Shown: positions 25,711 to 36,698 of the stretch, one piece after another
Numbering within the stretch: position 1 is the stretch's first letter
How the letters are laid out: every line of letters starts with the position of its first letter
Translations under genes and position numbers: made by a program
Notes under the pieces: model-generated
Database searches by the model: none
Seen by the model: only the letters and a program-made list of their open reading frames with translations
What the model was told of the DNA's origin: nothing
DNA from: Lachnospiraceae bacterium UBA5902
Lineage (GTDB): Bacteria > Bacillota > Clostridia > Lachnospirales > Lachnospiraceae
Assembly: GCA_002431865.1 (NCBI GenBank)
Contig: DJEI01000111.1
Location: 23,595 to 87,594, forward strand
Direction of reading: 5' to 3'
Length of the DNA stretch: 64,000 bases

Positions 25711-28068
25711 GTGAAAAAGAAGATACTCACGTTTATGCTTTTGCTGGTTATAGCCGGGGTAGTTATGATTGCTGGTCATGAGATTGCGCGGTATATGCAC
25801 AAAGCGGAACAAAATACGGAAACAACGGAAGTACCCGTGGATTATAGCTTATATTACACCTATGCAGATGTGGAGAATGTCGTCAGTTATCTGGCAGATA
25901 CAAAGGCAGAATCCGAGGTATTATCCCGTCTGATCGACCCTCTGAAGAAAAGCGAGGTCATCGATGTGGCATTTGTAAAGTCTGTGGCACAGACGATACA
26001 GGTGAAGGCGTCCATTTACGAGAAAGCACTGAATGGGAAGAAGGATTCTGACTACGTGACGAAGGCGGAGTTCGAGGATTTCTATGAGCGGATTGTCGCA
26101 TCGGCAACGGTGAAGGGACTGCTTCGGAAGGATGTTCTGGTGCTTGCGATATCAGAAGAGGATAAGACATCCTTTTTCGACGGACAGGACACCTACAATG
26201 CAGAATTTGAAATCGACGAAAGCTACGAGGGAAATGTGCTTGATGTCTATATGAAGAATGGAAAGATCTTCAAGATCAACCGTCTTGGCGACACCAGGAT
26301 CACACTGCAAAATGTATGGGTGGAGTCTGTGACAGATGGAAAATGCACGTTTTTATATGGAAATCTGGAAAAGACCTACCCAGCCCGGGAGGAGGAATGC
26401 ATCCCGGATGGAGCTGTGACAGTTGCAACAAGTCTGGATGCGGAACGGCAGACGGAAGCCGGCTATGAGACCGCGGGCTATGTTGCAAATCTCGTGTTTG
26501 ACTATGCCGGCATCTGTAAAATCGAACGACCACAGAAGGTTCTGCGCGGCAGAGTCATTTCGACGGGAGATACGGACATTCAGGTGGAAAATATCGGCGG
26601 ACTCACACTTGCCGATCATTATAAAATGTACAATGTGTACGAGGATGCAGTGTACGAGGAAAGTCTGTCTCTGCTGCTTGGCTACTCGTATGTGGACATG
26701 TATCTGCAGGATGGAAAAGTCGGTGCCGTCGTAATCAACCGGGAGTTAAAAAGCGAGGATATCCGTGTGATCATCAGTAACGACGATTACTCTTCGTATG
26801 AGATGGAAATAGTGCAGTTTACGGCGACGTCTGCGTTCACCGTGGCATATCCGGATGAGACGGAGAAAACATATGAGGCTGGTGAGACGGTCACAATTGC
26901 ACCGGAAGATTATGCGCCGGACGATACATTGACGGTAACACCGGATACGCACAGTGGACGTATCAAACTGCTCAGTGTGACGCGGGAGTGCGGCAATCCG
27001 GAATATGATGGGACGATAGAGCTTGATGTACAGGATGGATATATCTATGTGATCAATGAGCTTTCGTTAGAGCGTTATCTGGAAAATGTTGTGGCAAATG
27101 CAATGCCATCGGATTACCCGGATGCAGCGATGCAGGCGATGGCGATCTGTGCAAGAGGAACGGCATATGCAAAGTTAAAGGATAAAAGCTATGCAGAATA
27201 TCATGCGCATCTTGACGATTCCAGCCTTTGTCAGGTATATAATAATGTGGCAGAGACCGATTCGTCGATCCGTGCGGTGAAAGATACATACGGACTGGTG
27301 CCGACCTACCGGGGAACTTTGATCGTACCGTTGACATTTAACACATCTTTCGGAATGACCTGCACGAATGCGGAGATCTGGGGCGGTGATGCGTATAATT
27401 ATCTGGAGTCCAATGTGGAGAATCTGGATAAGGACAAGATCGATTTATCGGATGAAACAGATTTTGAGGCATTTTTGACAGATAGTGATGCGTATACTAT
27501 TATAGATAAAGATTCGCCGTATTACCGGTGGGATATTACATTTACACAGGAAGAAATGACAGACGCAATTGAGACAGTTTTGGAAAACCGCAAATCTCTG
27601 ATGGCAGATGCGATACTTGTCGAGGATGAAAATGGCGAGTTTGTATCGGCAGACGTGCCAGAGCTTGGAACCGTGACAGAGATCAAGGTGGCGGAGCGCA
27701 CGGTGAGCGGTGTTGTATCGAAGCTTGTGATCCACGGAAGCGAACATACGATATCCATCAGAGGACAGAGCAATATCCGGGCAATCCTAAATCCGGTCAA
27801 TCAGGAGATTGTACGGCAGGACGGTTCGACGGTAACAGGATGGACATCACTTCCAAGTCCATATTATTATGTGGAGAAGACAGATGCGGGATTCGTGGTT
27901 CATGGCGGTGGATTCGGGCATGGAGCCGGTATGAGTATCTATGGAGCCGGTGTGCTTGGCAGACAGGGAAAAAGCTACAAATATATATTACGGCATTATT
28001 TTTCGTATATCGATTTTGCATCGATCTATACGATGGAGGATGGAGAGGAAGCAGCAGATTCAGAATAA
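25711..28068 (+). CDS. SpoIID/LytB-domain protein
   Basis: A 785-residue exported protein with an N-terminal membrane segment (about residues 4-22). The first 400 residues are of no family I recognise. The SpoIID domain begins near residue 430 (INELSLERYLENVVANAMPS) with catalytic-type ARGTAYAK, and ends in HGGGFGHGAGMSIYGA. SpoIID enzymes are lytic transglycosylases that cut denuded glycan strands. The start is GTG with GGAGG (25699-25703). The protein is much longer than sporulation SpoIID (about 340), so a vegetative wall role is possible. Confidence 0.85.
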   Translation: MKKKILTFMLLLVIAGVVMIAGHEIARYMHKAEQNTETTEVPVDYSLYYTYADVENVVSYLADTKAESEVLSRLIDPLKKSEVIDVAFVKSVAQTIQVKASIYEKALNGKKDSDYVTKAEFEDFYERIVASATVKGLLRKDVLVLAISEEDKTSFFDGQDTYNAEFEIDESYEGNVLDVYMKNGKIFKINRLGDTRITLQNVWVESVTDGKCTFLYGNLEKTYPAREEECIPDGAVTVATSLDAERQTEAGYETAGYVANLVFDYAGICKIERPQKVLRGRVISTGDTDIQVENIGGLTLADHYKMYNVYEDAVYEESLSLLLGYSYVDMYLQDGKVGAVVINRELKSEDIRVIISNDDYSSYEMEIVQFTATSAFTVAYPDETEKTYEAGETVTIAPEDYAPDDTLTVTPDTHSGRIKLLSVTRECGNPEYDGTIELDVQDGYIYVINELSLERYLENVVANAMPSDYPDAAMQAMAICARGTAYAKLKDKSYAEYHAHLDDSSLCQVYNNVAETDSSIRAVKDTYGLVPTYRGTLIVPLTFNTSFGMTCTNAEIWGGDAYNYLESNVENLDKDKIDLSDETDFEAFLTDSDAYTIIDKDSPYYRWDITFTQEEMTDAIETVLENRKSLMADAILVEDENGEFVSADVPELGTVTEIKVAERTVSGVVSKLVIHGSEHTISIRGQSNIRAILNPVNQEIVRQDGSTVTGWTSLPSPYYYVEKTDAGFVVHGGGFGHGAGMSIYGAGVLGRQGKSYKYILRHYFSYIDFASIYTMEDGEEAADSE

Positions 28069-28083
28069 CAAAACGGGGGATGT

Positions 28084-28992
28084 ATGAAAAAGGTCGTTCG
28101 GTTTATTATCAAATTTGTGAACAAAGCAACTGCAGACAGCGTGCCGGCGTATGCGGCACAGGTTGCTTTCTTTGTGATGCTTTCATTTTTTCCGTTTATG
28201 ATGTTGCTTGTTATGATCGCATCAAAGCTGTCTGTTATGAACACAAATGTACTTGGCTATATTCTGCGCGTTGTGCCGAGCGGACTCGAATCTTATGTGG
28301 CGTATATCGTGGATGATGTAGTCAATGCAAATGTGCAGTCGTTTACACTCATTACGGTATTTGTCAGTTTGTGGTCTGCGGCGAAGGGCATTCAGGCGCT
28401 CTCGACCGGGTTAAATAAGATCTATGGCGTGGAACAGAACAAGAATTATTTCCTTGTGCGGCTGATCTGTGCGTTATATACACTGGTGTTTATGCTGCTC
28501 TGCTTAGTCGTGATCGCGATACAGGCGTTCGGTGCGCAGATCGCGCATAAGATTATTGACAATTATCCGGCGTTTGCGGATGCGACACTTTTGATTTTGA
28601 GTCTGAAGAACGTCGTGACATTTATAGTTATTTTTATCTTTTTGCTTTTGATCTATTACCAGCTTCCGAACCGGCGCGGACAAATGCGGCATGAGTTTAC
28701 CGGGGCTGTGCTTGCTTCGCTAGCATGGATGCTGATGACACGTGGATTTTCGGTTTACATCAAGTATTCGGCAGATAATTCGAAGATGTATGGAAGTATG
28801 ACATCGGTGGTGCTTCTGATTATCTGGCTGTATATCGGTATGCAGATTGTCCTGTATGGGGCAGAGATCAATTACTATCTGTCGGACCTGATCTGGAAGT
28901 ACCGGGAGAAACACCGCTTAAAAAAGAAAGCAGAGCGGGAAGAAAAACAGAAATTAAAAAAACAGCAGGAAGAAAATACAAGCATATCTTGA
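28084..28992 (+). CDS. YihY/BrkB-family membrane protein
   Basis: A 302-residue integral membrane protein with about six membrane segments and a lysine/glutamate-rich cytoplasmic tail (residues 275-302). VPAYAAQVAFFVMLSFFPF near the N-terminus, a GLNKIYGVEQ segment and WLYIGMQIVLYGAEINY near the end are typical of this family, formerly called RNase BN by mistake. Function is unsettled. It lies 15 bp after the SpoIID-domain gene with GGGGGA before the ATG, so the two are probably one transcript. Confidence 0.88.
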   Translation: MKKVVRFIIKFVNKATADSVPAYAAQVAFFVMLSFFPFMMLLVMIASKLSVMNTNVLGYILRVVPSGLESYVAYIVDDVVNANVQSFTLITVFVSLWSAAKGIQALSTGLNKIYGVEQNKNYFLVRLICALYTLVFMLLCLVVIAIQAFGAQIAHKIIDNYPAFADATLLILSLKNVVTFIVIFIFLLLIYYQLPNRRGQMRHEFTGAVLASLAWMLMTRGFSVYIKYSADNSKMYGSMTSVVLLIIWLYIGMQIVLYGAEINYYLSDLIWKYREKHRLKKKAEREEKQKLKKQQEENTSIS

Positions 28993-29002
28993 TTGCTATC
29001 AG

Positions 29003-29031
29003 TTGACACTCCAAAACGGATGTGCGATAAT
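29003..29031 (+). promoter_or_regulatory. glyA promoter
   Basis: TTGACA (29003-29008), 17-bp spacer, GATAAT (29026-29031), about 38 bp before the glyA ATG. A strong SigA-type site. Confidence 0.75.
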
Positions 29032-29068
29032 CTAACCGATAAAATTACAACAAGATGGAGGGACAAAG

Positions 29069-30304
29069 ATGTATAGTTTTGATGAAATAGCAAATTTCGA
29101 TCCGGAGATTGCACAGGCAATGACGGACGAGATCAACAGACAGGATCATAATATTGAGCTGATCGCATCAGAGAATATCGTATCCAAGGCAGTTATGGCA
29201 GCTATGGGAAGTCCGCTTACGAACAAGTACGCAGAGGGATATCCGGGAAAGCGTTACTACGGCGGATGTGAGTATGTCGATGTAGTGGAAGACCTTGCAA
29301 GAGAGCGGGCAAAGAAGTTGTTTGGATGTGAATATGTCAATGTTCAGCCACATTCCGGCGCACAGGCAAATATGGCAGTATTCTTCGCTATTTTGCAGCC
29401 GGGCGATACATTTATGGGAATGAATCTGGCACATGGCGGACATTTGACACATGGTTCACCGGTCAATATGTCAGGTAAGTATTTCAACGTCGTACCTTAC
29501 GGTGTTAATGATGAAGGCTTTATCGATTACGATGAGGTACTCCGCATCGCAAAGGAATGCAAGCCAAAGATGATTGTAGCTGGTGCATCTGCATATGCGA
29601 GAGCAATTGACTTTAAGCGTTTCCGTGAGATCGCAGATGAGGTTGGCGCAGTCCTTATGGTAGATATGGCACACATCGCAGGTCTGGTTGCAGCCGGACT
29701 TCACCAGAGCCCAATCCCATACGCACACGTGACAACCACTACAACACACAAGACATTGCGTGGACCACGTGGTGGCATGATTCTTTCCAGCAATGAAGTA
29801 AATGAGAAATATAACTTCAACAAGGCAGTGTTCCCTGGTATTCAGGGTGGTCCTCTGATGCACGTGATCGCAGGTAAGGCAGTCTGCCTGAAGGAAGCCC
29901 TGACAGATGAATACAAAGAGTATCAGAAGCAGGTAGTGAAGAATGCAGCATGTCTGGCACAGGCACTGACTGAGCGTGGATTCAAGATCGTATCCGGCGG
30001 TACAGACAATCACCTGATGCTTGTTGACTTACAGAACCTTGATCTGACTGGTAAGGAAGTGGAGAAGCTTCTGGATTCTGTTCATATCACAGCCAACAAG
30101 AACACGGTACCCAACGATCCAAAGTCACCGTTTGTTACAAGTGGTATCCGTCTTGGTACACCAGCGATTACAACACGTGGTGCGAAGGAAGACGATATGA
30201 TCGTGATCGCAGATGCAATCAAGGCTGCTGTTATTGACAAGGATAACGACAAGGCAATGGCACTTGTAAAGAGCATCACAGACAAGTATCCATTGTATGC
30301 ATAA
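29069..30304 (+). CDS. glyA: Serine hydroxymethyltransferase
   Basis: GlyA interconverts serine and glycine with tetrahydrofolate, the main source of one-carbon units. The 411-residue protein has [26 protein letters not shown] and the PLP lysine in [14 protein letters not shown]. Codon use is noticeably more selective than in the neighbours, in line with high expression. It has its own promoter (29003-29031) and terminator (30352-30420), so it is a single-gene unit. Confidence 0.97.
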   Translation: MYSFDEIANFDPEIAQAMTDEINRQDHNIELIASENIVSKAVMAAMGSPLTNKYAEGYPGKRYYGGCEYVDVVEDLARERAKKLFGCEYVNVQPHSGAQANMAVFFAILQPGDTFMGMNLAHGGHLTHGSPVNMSGKYFNVVPYGVNDEGFIDYDEVLRIAKECKPKMIVAGASAYARAIDFKRFREIADEVGAVLMVDMAHIAGLVAAGLHQSPIPYAHVTTTTTHKTLRGPRGGMILSSNEVNEKYNFNKAVFPGIQGGPLMHVIAGKAVCLKEALTDEYKEYQKQVVKNAACLAQALTERGFKIVSGGTDNHLMLVDLQNLDLTGKEVEKLLDSVHITANKNTVPNDPKSPFVTSGIRLGTPAITTRGAKEDDMIVIADAIKAAVIDKDNDKAMALVKSITDKYPLYA

Positions 30305-30351
30305 TATGCATAAAGAACGAAATCAAATCGTATAATAATGAAAATCAAATG

Positions 30352-30420
30352 CAAAACCGGGGGCTGCGTGAGAGGGAATCCGTTCCCTTGATACGAAGCT
30401 TCCGGTTTTGTTATTTCTTT
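30352..30420 (+). terminator. Branched terminator after glyA
   Basis: CAAAACCGG (30352-30360) pairs with CCGGTTTTG (30402-30410); an inner hairpin AGGGAA / TTCCCT (30373-30388) sits inside. A T-rich stretch follows. Confidence 0.75.
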
Positions 30421-30478
30421 CACGTGTTCGGAGCATGAGCCGTGATCATCATAAAATAAATGGAGAACAGACAGATAG

Positions 30479-32380
30479 ATGGAAAATCAGCAGAAAAATT
30501 CCGCCCCGGAGAACAATTCGGATAACCGGAATCCGAACAATAACAACAATAAGAAAAAGCCATCCAAAACGGTGGTGATATGGATTGTATCGATTTTATT
30601 GACATTTATGATCTGGCAGGGAATTACGGCGATACAGGAGTCCAGACAGGAGAAAATCACGTATGATACATTCCTGCAGATGCTTGATGATAAATTAGTT
30701 TCCGATGTCAAAATCTATAATGACCGAATCAGCTTTACCCCAATCTCCAAGGAGACAGGTGCAGAGATGGATAAGACCTATTATGTGATCCGCATCAGTG
30801 ATTATAAGATTGTGGATCGTCTGCAGCGGGCAGATGTGCAGTTTGAAGAGGTCGATGAGGGAAAAAATGCAGTTGTCACGACGATTCTTTCGTATGCCGT
30901 GATGATCGGTGCCTTTTATCTTCTGATGTCCCTGCTCATGCGGAACATGTCCAAATCCGCAGGAATCGGAAAAAGCAATGCGAAGATGTATGTGGAGAAG
31001 AAAACCGGTGTGACATTTGCGGATGTTGCCGGTCAGGAGGAGGCAAAGGAATCCCTCTGTGAGATGGTGGATTTCCTGGACCGGCCGGAACGGTATCTGA
31101 AGATTGGAGCGAAGCTGCCGAAGGGCGCCCTGCTTGTAGGACCTCCGGGAACCGGTAAGACGCTGCTTGCTAAGGCAGTTGCCGGTGAGGCGAATGTTCC
31201 GTTCTTTTCACTGTCCGGTTCGGAGTTCGTTGAGATGTTCGTCGGTGTCGGTGCGAGCCGTGTGCGAGATCTGTTCCGCAAGGCAAACAATATGGCGCCA
31301 TGTATCATATTTATCGATGAGATCGATGCGATCGGAGGAAAGCGTGACACGCGTCATGGCGGTGGCGATTCCGAGCGGGAACAGACCCTGAACCAGCTTT
31401 TGTCGGAGATGGATGGTTTTGACAGCTCGAAGGGAATCATCGTGCTTGCAGCGACAAACCGCCCGGAGGTACTCGATAAGGCATTGCTTCGTCCGGGACG
31501 ATTTGACCGGAGAATCATCGTGTCAAAGCCGGATATGCAGGGACGTATCGATACACTCAAAGTACATTCAAAGAATGTCAAGATGGATGAGACCGTAGAT
31601 TTCAAGGAGCTTGCACTTGCCACATCTGGGGCTGTCGGTGCAGACCTTGCGAATATCATCAATGAGGCAGCGTTGATGGCAGTCCGTAACAAGCGGGATT
31701 ATGTATCCCAGAAGGACCTGATCGCTTCGGTGGAGGTTGTATTCGCCGGAAAAGAGAAGAAGGAGAAACTGCTCTCACCAAGAGAGAAGAAGATCGTTGC
31801 CTACCATGAGGTCGGACATGCGCTTGTTGCCGCATTGCAGAAAAACACGCTTCCAATCCAGCGTATCACGATCGTACCGCGTACATCCGGTGCACTTGGC
31901 TATGTGTGGCAGGTGCCGGAGGAAGAGAAGCAGCTGCAGACGAAGAAGGAAATGGAAGAGGATATTGTGACATTTCTGGCGGGCCGTGCAGCGGAGGAGT
32001 TGAAGTTTGATTCCGTTACGAATGGTGCTTCAAACGATATCGAGAAGGCAACGAGTCTGGCACGGACAATGATCACGATGTATGGTATGTCTGAGAAGTT
32101 CGGCATGGTGCAGCTCGAAGGAGTAACCGGAGAATACTTAGATAACCGCCGCGTACTTAATTGTTCTTCCGAGACAGAGACGAAGGTCGATACTGAAGTC
32201 AAGAATATGATGAAAGCAAGCTACGAGAAGGCATACAAGTTACTTAAAAAGAATATGCCGACCCTCGATGCGATCGCACAGGTACTCTACGAGAAGGAAA
32301 ACCTGAGCGGCAAGGAATTCATGGAATTATACGAGAAGTATCAGAATGTGAAGCTTACGGAAGCGGAAAAGGTACAGTAA
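30479..32380 (+). CDS. ftsH: ATP-dependent zinc metalloprotease FtsH
   Basis: A 633-residue membrane-bound AAA protease that degrades misfolded membrane proteins and regulatory factors. It has an Asn-rich cytoplasmic start, two membrane segments (about residues 31-50 and 138-157) around an extracytoplasmic domain, Walker A GPPGTGKT, Walker [12 protein letters not shown], the second region of homology around [18 protein letters not shown], and zinc site HEVGH. The stop at 32380 is only 7 bp before copy 2 of the palindromic element. Confidence 0.97.
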   Translation: MENQQKNSAPENNSDNRNPNNNNNKKKPSKTVVIWIVSILLTFMIWQGITAIQESRQEKITYDTFLQMLDDKLVSDVKIYNDRISFTPISKETGAEMDKTYYVIRISDYKIVDRLQRADVQFEEVDEGKNAVVTTILSYAVMIGAFYLLMSLLMRNMSKSAGIGKSNAKMYVEKKTGVTFADVAGQEEAKESLCEMVDFLDRPERYLKIGAKLPKGALLVGPPGTGKTLLAKAVAGEANVPFFSLSGSEFVEMFVGVGASRVRDLFRKANNMAPCIIFIDEIDAIGGKRDTRHGGGDSEREQTLNQLLSEMDGFDSSKGIIVLAATNRPEVLDKALLRPGRFDRRIIVSKPDMQGRIDTLKVHSKNVKMDETVDFKELALATSGAVGADLANIINEAALMAVRNKRDYVSQKDLIASVEVVFAGKEKKEKLLSPREKKIVAYHEVGHALVAALQKNTLPIQRITIVPRTSGALGYVWQVPEEEKQLQTKKEMEEDIVTFLAGRAAEELKFDSVTNGASNDIEKATSLARTMITMYGMSEKFGMVQLEGVTGEYLDNRRVLNCSSETETKVDTEVKNMMKASYEKAYKLLKKNMPTLDAIAQVLYEKENLSGKEFMELYEKYQNVKLTEAEKVQ

Positions 32381-32387
32381 ATGATTG

Positions 32388-32660
32388 TGAAACGCGATGT
32401 GATGGGGATATATGTCATATCAGCTTCCACAAATATACGATGTATTGAAACTAAGAAGTACCAGATGTCCTGATATAGAGGCTGATACCGTATGCAACCG
32501 CCGTCGATTCGCCGTCCATGGCTCAGCGGCGGCTTGTTTGAACATCGTGTTCAAACATTGCTGGATATTTACAGAACATCAAGTACTTCTAAGTTCCAAA
32601 CATATGTATATTTGCGGAAGCTGATATTGACAAATATATCCCAATCACAAACGCGTTTCA
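32388..32660. repeat. Long palindromic element, copy 2 (inverted)
   Basis: This copy fills most of the 317-bp gap between ftsH and the HD-domain gene. The ends are TGAAACGCG (32388-32396) and CGCGTTTCA (32652-32660). The arms include GGGATATAT, CAGCTTCC and AAATATAC on the left and their complements on the right, with inner ends AGAAGTAC / GTACTTCT. The core hairpin GTTTGAACATCGTGTTCAAAC is at 32536-32556. Read on the minus strand the core matches copies 1 and 3, so this copy is inserted the other way round relative to the surrounding genes. Confidence 0.85.
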
Positions 32661-32697
32661 TAAATATGATACTTACAAGAGAGAATGGGAGTTAATT

Positions 32698-33297
32698 ATG
32701 GAATACAATTTCTTTGCGACAGTGGCGCGCATGAAATACATTGAGCGTTGGGCGCTCATGCGGAACACATATCCGGAGACATTATCGGAACACAGCCTGG
32801 AGGTAAGCATGCTGGCGCATGCGCTCTGCGTGATTGGAAATGTGCGGTATGGCAAGCATTTAGATGCCGACAAGGCGGCAGTGATCGGGCTGTATCACGA
32901 TGCGTCCGAGATCATCACCGGCGATATGCCAACACCGATCAAATATTACAATAACCGGATGAAGGATCTGTTTCATTCCATCGAGGATGAAGCGTGCGAG
33001 AAGCTGATCGGACAGCTTCCAGAAGATCTGCAGGCATATTACCGGGACTACTTCTTCAAGCGGGAGGATGATACGGAAGAGATGAAGTATCTGTGGAAGC
33101 TCGTAAAGGCGGCAGACAAGCTCTCTGCATTGATCAAGTGCATGGAAGAAGAGAAAACCGGCAACCGCGAATTTGTCAAGGCAAAGGAAAGCACGGAGCA
33201 GATGGTGCAGGAGCTATCCGACAGCTACCCGGAAGTAAAGGACTTCGTGCAGGAATTCCTGCCAGCTTATGCGAAGACGCTGGATGAGTTAAACTAA
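32698..33297 (+). CDS. HD-domain 5'-nucleotidase, YfbR-like
   Basis: A 199-residue HD phosphohydrolase. Metal ligands are His31 in SEHSLEVSMLAHAL and the HD pair in GLYHDASEIITGDMPTPIKY. This arrangement is that of YfbR, which removes phosphate from deoxynucleoside 5'-monophosphates. The start follows GGGAG (32688-32692). It is followed by a strong terminator; copy 2 of the palindromic element lies just upstream, so its promoter, if any of its own, must lie in or near that element. Confidence 0.88.
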   Translation: MEYNFFATVARMKYIERWALMRNTYPETLSEHSLEVSMLAHALCVIGNVRYGKHLDADKAAVIGLYHDASEIITGDMPTPIKYYNNRMKDLFHSIEDEACEKLIGQLPEDLQAYYRDYFFKREDDTEEMKYLWKLVKAADKLSALIKCMEEEKTGNREFVKAKESTEQMVQELSDSYPEVKDFVQEFLPAYAKTLDELN

Positions 33298-33401
33298 GAA
33301 AAGAGGGTAAAATTGATATAGCGCAAGCATCAATAAATATAAATAAAATTAATCGACATGATTAATCTCTAAGCAGACCATAGAAACACGTCGGTACTTA
33401 A

Positions 33402-33438
33402 AATAGGGACTACCCGAAAGGGCAGTCCCTATTTTTTA
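33402..33438 (+). terminator. Intrinsic terminator after the HD gene
   Basis: AATAGGGACT pairs with AGTCCCTATT and an inner ACCCGAAAGGG caps it, followed by six T. The rest of 33298-33534 shows no gene. Confidence 0.9.
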
Positions 33439-33534
33439 GTATCCGTTACGTGCTTTCTCTGAGTGGGAGCGCGTCTGCGTGAGATTATATCATGCCGATT
33501 GATTTATCATAGCATATATGCTTGCGCTGAGAAA

Positions 33535-34989
33535 TTATGCATTCTCCAGCTTTGCAATCGCAGCATTGATTCTTGCAAGTGTCTCATCCTTGCCAAGGAT
33601 ACTCATAAGCTCGGTTGCGCCGCCCGGTGTTGCCTGCTTGCCGGATACAGCGGTACGAAGCGGCCACATTACAAATCCGGTCTTGTACTCGTGCTCTTTA
33701 CCGAAAGCAGAGAGCGTTGCAAATAAGCTGTCATTGTCGAAGGCTTCCTGTGCCTCAAGGACTGGAAGCACTTCTTTTAATAACTGCAATGAATTTTCTG
33801 CGTTTGTCTTCATCTTCTTGTGTGTATACATTGCGATATCGTATTCTGGTACAGCTGCTAAGAAATCAATCTGATCCTTGATGTCCGGGAATACTTCGAT
33901 TCTTGTCTTTACCATAGCGGCGATCTTCTTCGCATCCATCTTGTCACCAACAACTTCTTTGATGTAAGGAAGTGCCATCTCGTAGAACTTCTCATCGTCC
34001 ATTGCCTTGATGTACTCGCCGTTCATCCATTTGAGCTTTGTCATATCCAGAACTGCCGGGGACTTGGAGATATTGTGATAGTCAAATGCTTCTACCAGCT
34101 CTTGCAAAGAGAAGATCTCACGGTTATCCTCCGGGCTCCATCCGAGCAATGCAACGAAGTTGATGATTGCCTCAGTCAGGAATCCCTGCTCCAACAGATC
34201 CTCAAAGGAAGAGTGACCACTACGCTTGGAGAGCTTCTGGTGATCTTCGTTCGTGATCAGTGGACAGTGGATATAGGTTGGAACCTCCCATCCAAATGCC
34301 TCGTAGAGACGGTTGTACTTTGGAGAGGAAGATAAATATTCATTTCCGCGGACAACATGTGTGATGTTCATCAGATGGTCGTCCACAACATTTGCGAAGT
34401 TGTAGGTCGGGAAACCATCGGACTTGATCAGGATCATATCGTCAAGCTCAATGTTCGGAACCGTGATGTCACCGTACAGCTCGTCAGAGAATGTCGTTGT
34501 GCCCTCTTCCGGGTTGTTCTGACGGATAACATATGGCTTGCCTGCAGCAAGGTTTGCCTCAACCTCTTCCTTGGAAAGGTGTAAGCAGTGCTTGTCGTAA
34601 CGGGAGATGGTCTTTCCCTCGAATTCTGTGACAAGTGTCTTCAGACGGCACTCATCGCAGAAGCAGTAGTATGCTTCGCCCTTGTCAATCAGCTTCTTTG
34701 CGTATTCCAAGTAGATGCCTTTCTTCTGGCGCTCACTCTGGATGTATGGACCAACGCCGCCGTCCTTGTCCGGCCCTTCGTCGTGCTCAAGTCCTGTTTC
34801 CTTCAGGGTACGGTAGATGATGTCGACAGCGCCTTCTACCTCACGCTCCTGGTCCGTATCTTCGATACGCAAAATAAAATCGCCACCCTCATGTTTTGCA
34901 ATCAGGTATGCGTATAAAGCAGTTCTCAAATTTCCTACATGCATCCGGCCAGTTGGGCTCGGTGCAAATCTTGTTCTAATCTTTGCCAT
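33535..34989 (-). CDS. gltX: Glutamyl-tRNA synthetase
   Basis: GltX charges tRNA(Glu). The 484-residue protein has the class I signature in [19 protein letters not shown] (HIGH written as HVGN), the zinc-type cysteines in [10 protein letters not shown], and KLSKRSG as the KMSKS loop. AGGAGG precedes the ATG on the minus strand. The promoter is TTGTAA-17-TATAAT at 35033-35061 (minus). No T-box leader could be recognised in the short 5' region. Confidence 0.96.
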   Translation of the reverse strand: MAKIRTRFAPSPTGRMHVGNLRTALYAYLIAKHEGGDFILRIEDTDQEREVEGAVDIIYRTLKETGLEHDEGPDKDGGVGPYIQSERQKKGIYLEYAKKLIDKGEAYYCFCDECRLKTLVTEFEGKTISRYDKHCLHLSKEEVEANLAAGKPYVIRQNNPEEGTTTFSDELYGDITVPNIELDDMILIKSDGFPTYNFANVVDDHLMNITHVVRGNEYLSSSPKYNRLYEAFGWEVPTYIHCPLITNEDHQKLSKRSGHSSFEDLLEQGFLTEAIINFVALLGWSPEDNREIFSLQELVEAFDYHNISKSPAVLDMTKLKWMNGEYIKAMDDEKFYEMALPYIKEVVGDKMDAKKIAAMVKTRIEVFPDIKDQIDFLAAVPEYDIAMYTHKKMKTNAENSLQLLKEVLPVLEAQEAFDNDSLFATLSAFGKEHEYKTGFVMWPLRTAVSGKQATPGGATELMSILGKDETLARINAAIAKLENA

Positions 34990-35032
34990 TTTAATATGAT
35001 AGCCTCCTGTATAACAGATAAATTCTTAGGAA

Positions 35033-35061
35033 ATTATAACAAAGGAAAAATCATTTTACAA
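35033..35061 (-). promoter_or_regulatory. gltX promoter
   Basis: On the minus strand TTGTAA (35056-35061) and TATAAT (35033-35038) are 17 bp apart, about 45 bp before the gltX start. Confidence 0.65.
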
Positions 35062-35068
35062 CATAATG

Positions 35069-35097
35069 TTGATTATTGAAATTTTTTTTAGTATACT
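35069..35097 (+). promoter_or_regulatory. Promoter of the acidic membrane protein gene
   Basis: TTGATT (35069-35074), 17-bp spacer, TATACT (35092-35097), back to back with the gltX promoter. Confidence 0.6.
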
Positions 35098-35156
35098 ACA
35101 AAAGGATTGTTCTCATTTTTGGGAGTGGTTATTTTTTAAGAAAGCTGGGAAATGAT

Positions 35157-36692
35157 ATGGATCGATCAATGATTTCAATGATATATTTTGTCGCATTGCT
35201 TGCATTATTTCTGATTATGATTATAGCAACAATCGCTGTGATTGCAAGCAAGTCGAAGCGCCGATATGATGACGAGGATGAGTTTGAGGATGGCACAGAG
35301 TATGAAGATGCGGAGCAACCGGAAGGTGAGCAGACAGTGTTTGATGATGCGGATGCCATGCTATCGGATGATTTCTATGTAGATAATCTGGATATGCCGG
35401 GCGAGGATTCCGCGTTTGCACAGAATGACACGGGATATGATGATGAGTACGAGGATGAATATGCAGAGGACGGCGCTTATGATGACGTCGATACAGCTGA
35501 TGCAGATGATTCCTATGAAGAGTATGAAAGTGTAGAAGTTGACGAGTATGATGCAGAGCTTGACAGTGCATTTGATGTACCTGGTTCTCTGAAGATCGAT
35601 CCGGTTCAGGCAAATGCACCGACACAGGAGATTGATACAAAGGCAGTCAAAGAAGAACGCCGGAATCCAAAGCAGGAGGCGGAGGATACCATGCAGGCAG
35701 ATGCAGGCATTCCGGGAATTGTAACAGAGACAGAGAAATCTGTGGAAGTGTCAGAAGATGTGGCTGACACCATGGAAATAAAAAAAGATGCAATAGAAAT
35801 ATCGGAGATGCCGGATGTGACAGACTCTGCAGAGGATACGGCTTTTGCATCCGCAGATGCCGCAGAAGATCAGAAATCCATGAATCCAGAAATTCAGGAA
35901 GAACAGAAGCCAGAAGCAGATACAGCGGCAGAGGAATCAGTAGAAGCAGTTACATCGGTTGAATCTCCAAAGAAACAGAAGAAAAAACATGTAAGAAAGC
36001 AGAAGAAACAGCCGGAAACGGATGCAGAACCGAAGACGGAGGCTGTAAATGATGACTTTACAGATTCTGCATTTGGACCGGATATTCCGGAAATCAATAT
36101 CAGCAACGAAGCACTTGCTGCATCTGTACGGGAAGCAGAGGCGATGGGCGCAGCCATCATGGGAGATCTGAGGGCAGCAAAGGTGCCGGTCGAGACGATG
36201 TTTGGCATCAATGAAGAACTTTCCTCTTATGGTTCTAAGAAGAATAAACGTGCAAAATCCAACGTTGCAAGCGACGATGACTTCTATTGGTATAACAAAG
36301 AGGACGCAGCAGATCGTCCGGCACACCGCCCAATCGAAGCATATTATCATCATTTTAATATTGCAGATGACTGTATCGAGGATCTGCTGGTAGAGATGTA
36401 TGATTGTGCATTGGTTCGTACGGAAGAGATCCGCTATATTGCATATGGCATTGAGCCACGGACACTAACGATGAAGGAGATTATGTCAGGTACGGTTTCC
36501 TTAAACGATCACAAGAAGAAGGAACCAACGGAACAGGATCTGGTTCGTATCTACGAGAAGTGGTGCGGCTATGTGGATCATTTGCTGGATAAGGTAGAAA
36601 TTCATGCAGATGAGTATACAATTCAGGAAATCCGCAAACAATTATGTGCGTACGGACGAAATGACGTCGATACATTATTGGAAGGAAAATAG
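35157..36692 (+). CDS. Membrane-anchored protein with long acidic region
   Basis: I do not recognise a family. The 511-residue product has one N-terminal membrane helix (about residues 6-26), then about 300 residues dominated by Asp, Glu and Ala, probably disordered, with a short basic KKQKKKHVRKQKKQ patch. A folded C-terminal domain follows (about 345-511) that contains YYHHFNIADDCIEDLLVEMYDCALVR. The orientation suggests a cytoplasmic tail. The start at 35157 is preferred because the longer frame to 35076 runs across the promoter. The DUF2156 gene follows after 6 bp, so the two are likely co-expressed. Confidence 0.7.
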   Translation: MDRSMISMIYFVALLALFLIMIIATIAVIASKSKRRYDDEDEFEDGTEYEDAEQPEGEQTVFDDADAMLSDDFYVDNLDMPGEDSAFAQNDTGYDDEYEDEYAEDGAYDDVDTADADDSYEEYESVEVDEYDAELDSAFDVPGSLKIDPVQANAPTQEIDTKAVKEERRNPKQEAEDTMQADAGIPGIVTETEKSVEVSEDVADTMEIKKDAIEISEMPDVTDSAEDTAFASADAAEDQKSMNPEIQEEQKPEADTAAEESVEAVTSVESPKKQKKKHVRKQKKQPETDAEPKTEAVNDDFTDSAFGPDIPEINISNEALAASVREAEAMGAAIMGDLRAAKVPVETMFGINEELSSYGSKKNKRAKSNVASDDDFYWYNKEDAADRPAHRPIEAYYHHFNIADDCIEDLLVEMYDCALVRTEEIRYIAYGIEPRTLTMKEIMSGTVSLNDHKKKEPTEQDLVRIYEKWCGYVDHLLDKVEIHADEYTIQEIRKQLCAYGRNDVDTLLEGK

Positions 36693-36698
36693 ATAAAT

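Noticed and set aside
25593-25781. A 62-codon frame inside the probable 6S RNA
   Set aside because: It overlaps the structured RNA and the start of the SpoIID gene and lacks a ribosome binding site.
34990-35060. T-box leader before gltX
   Set aside because: The leader is too short and contains no specifier hairpin or TGGNACCGCG-like sequence.
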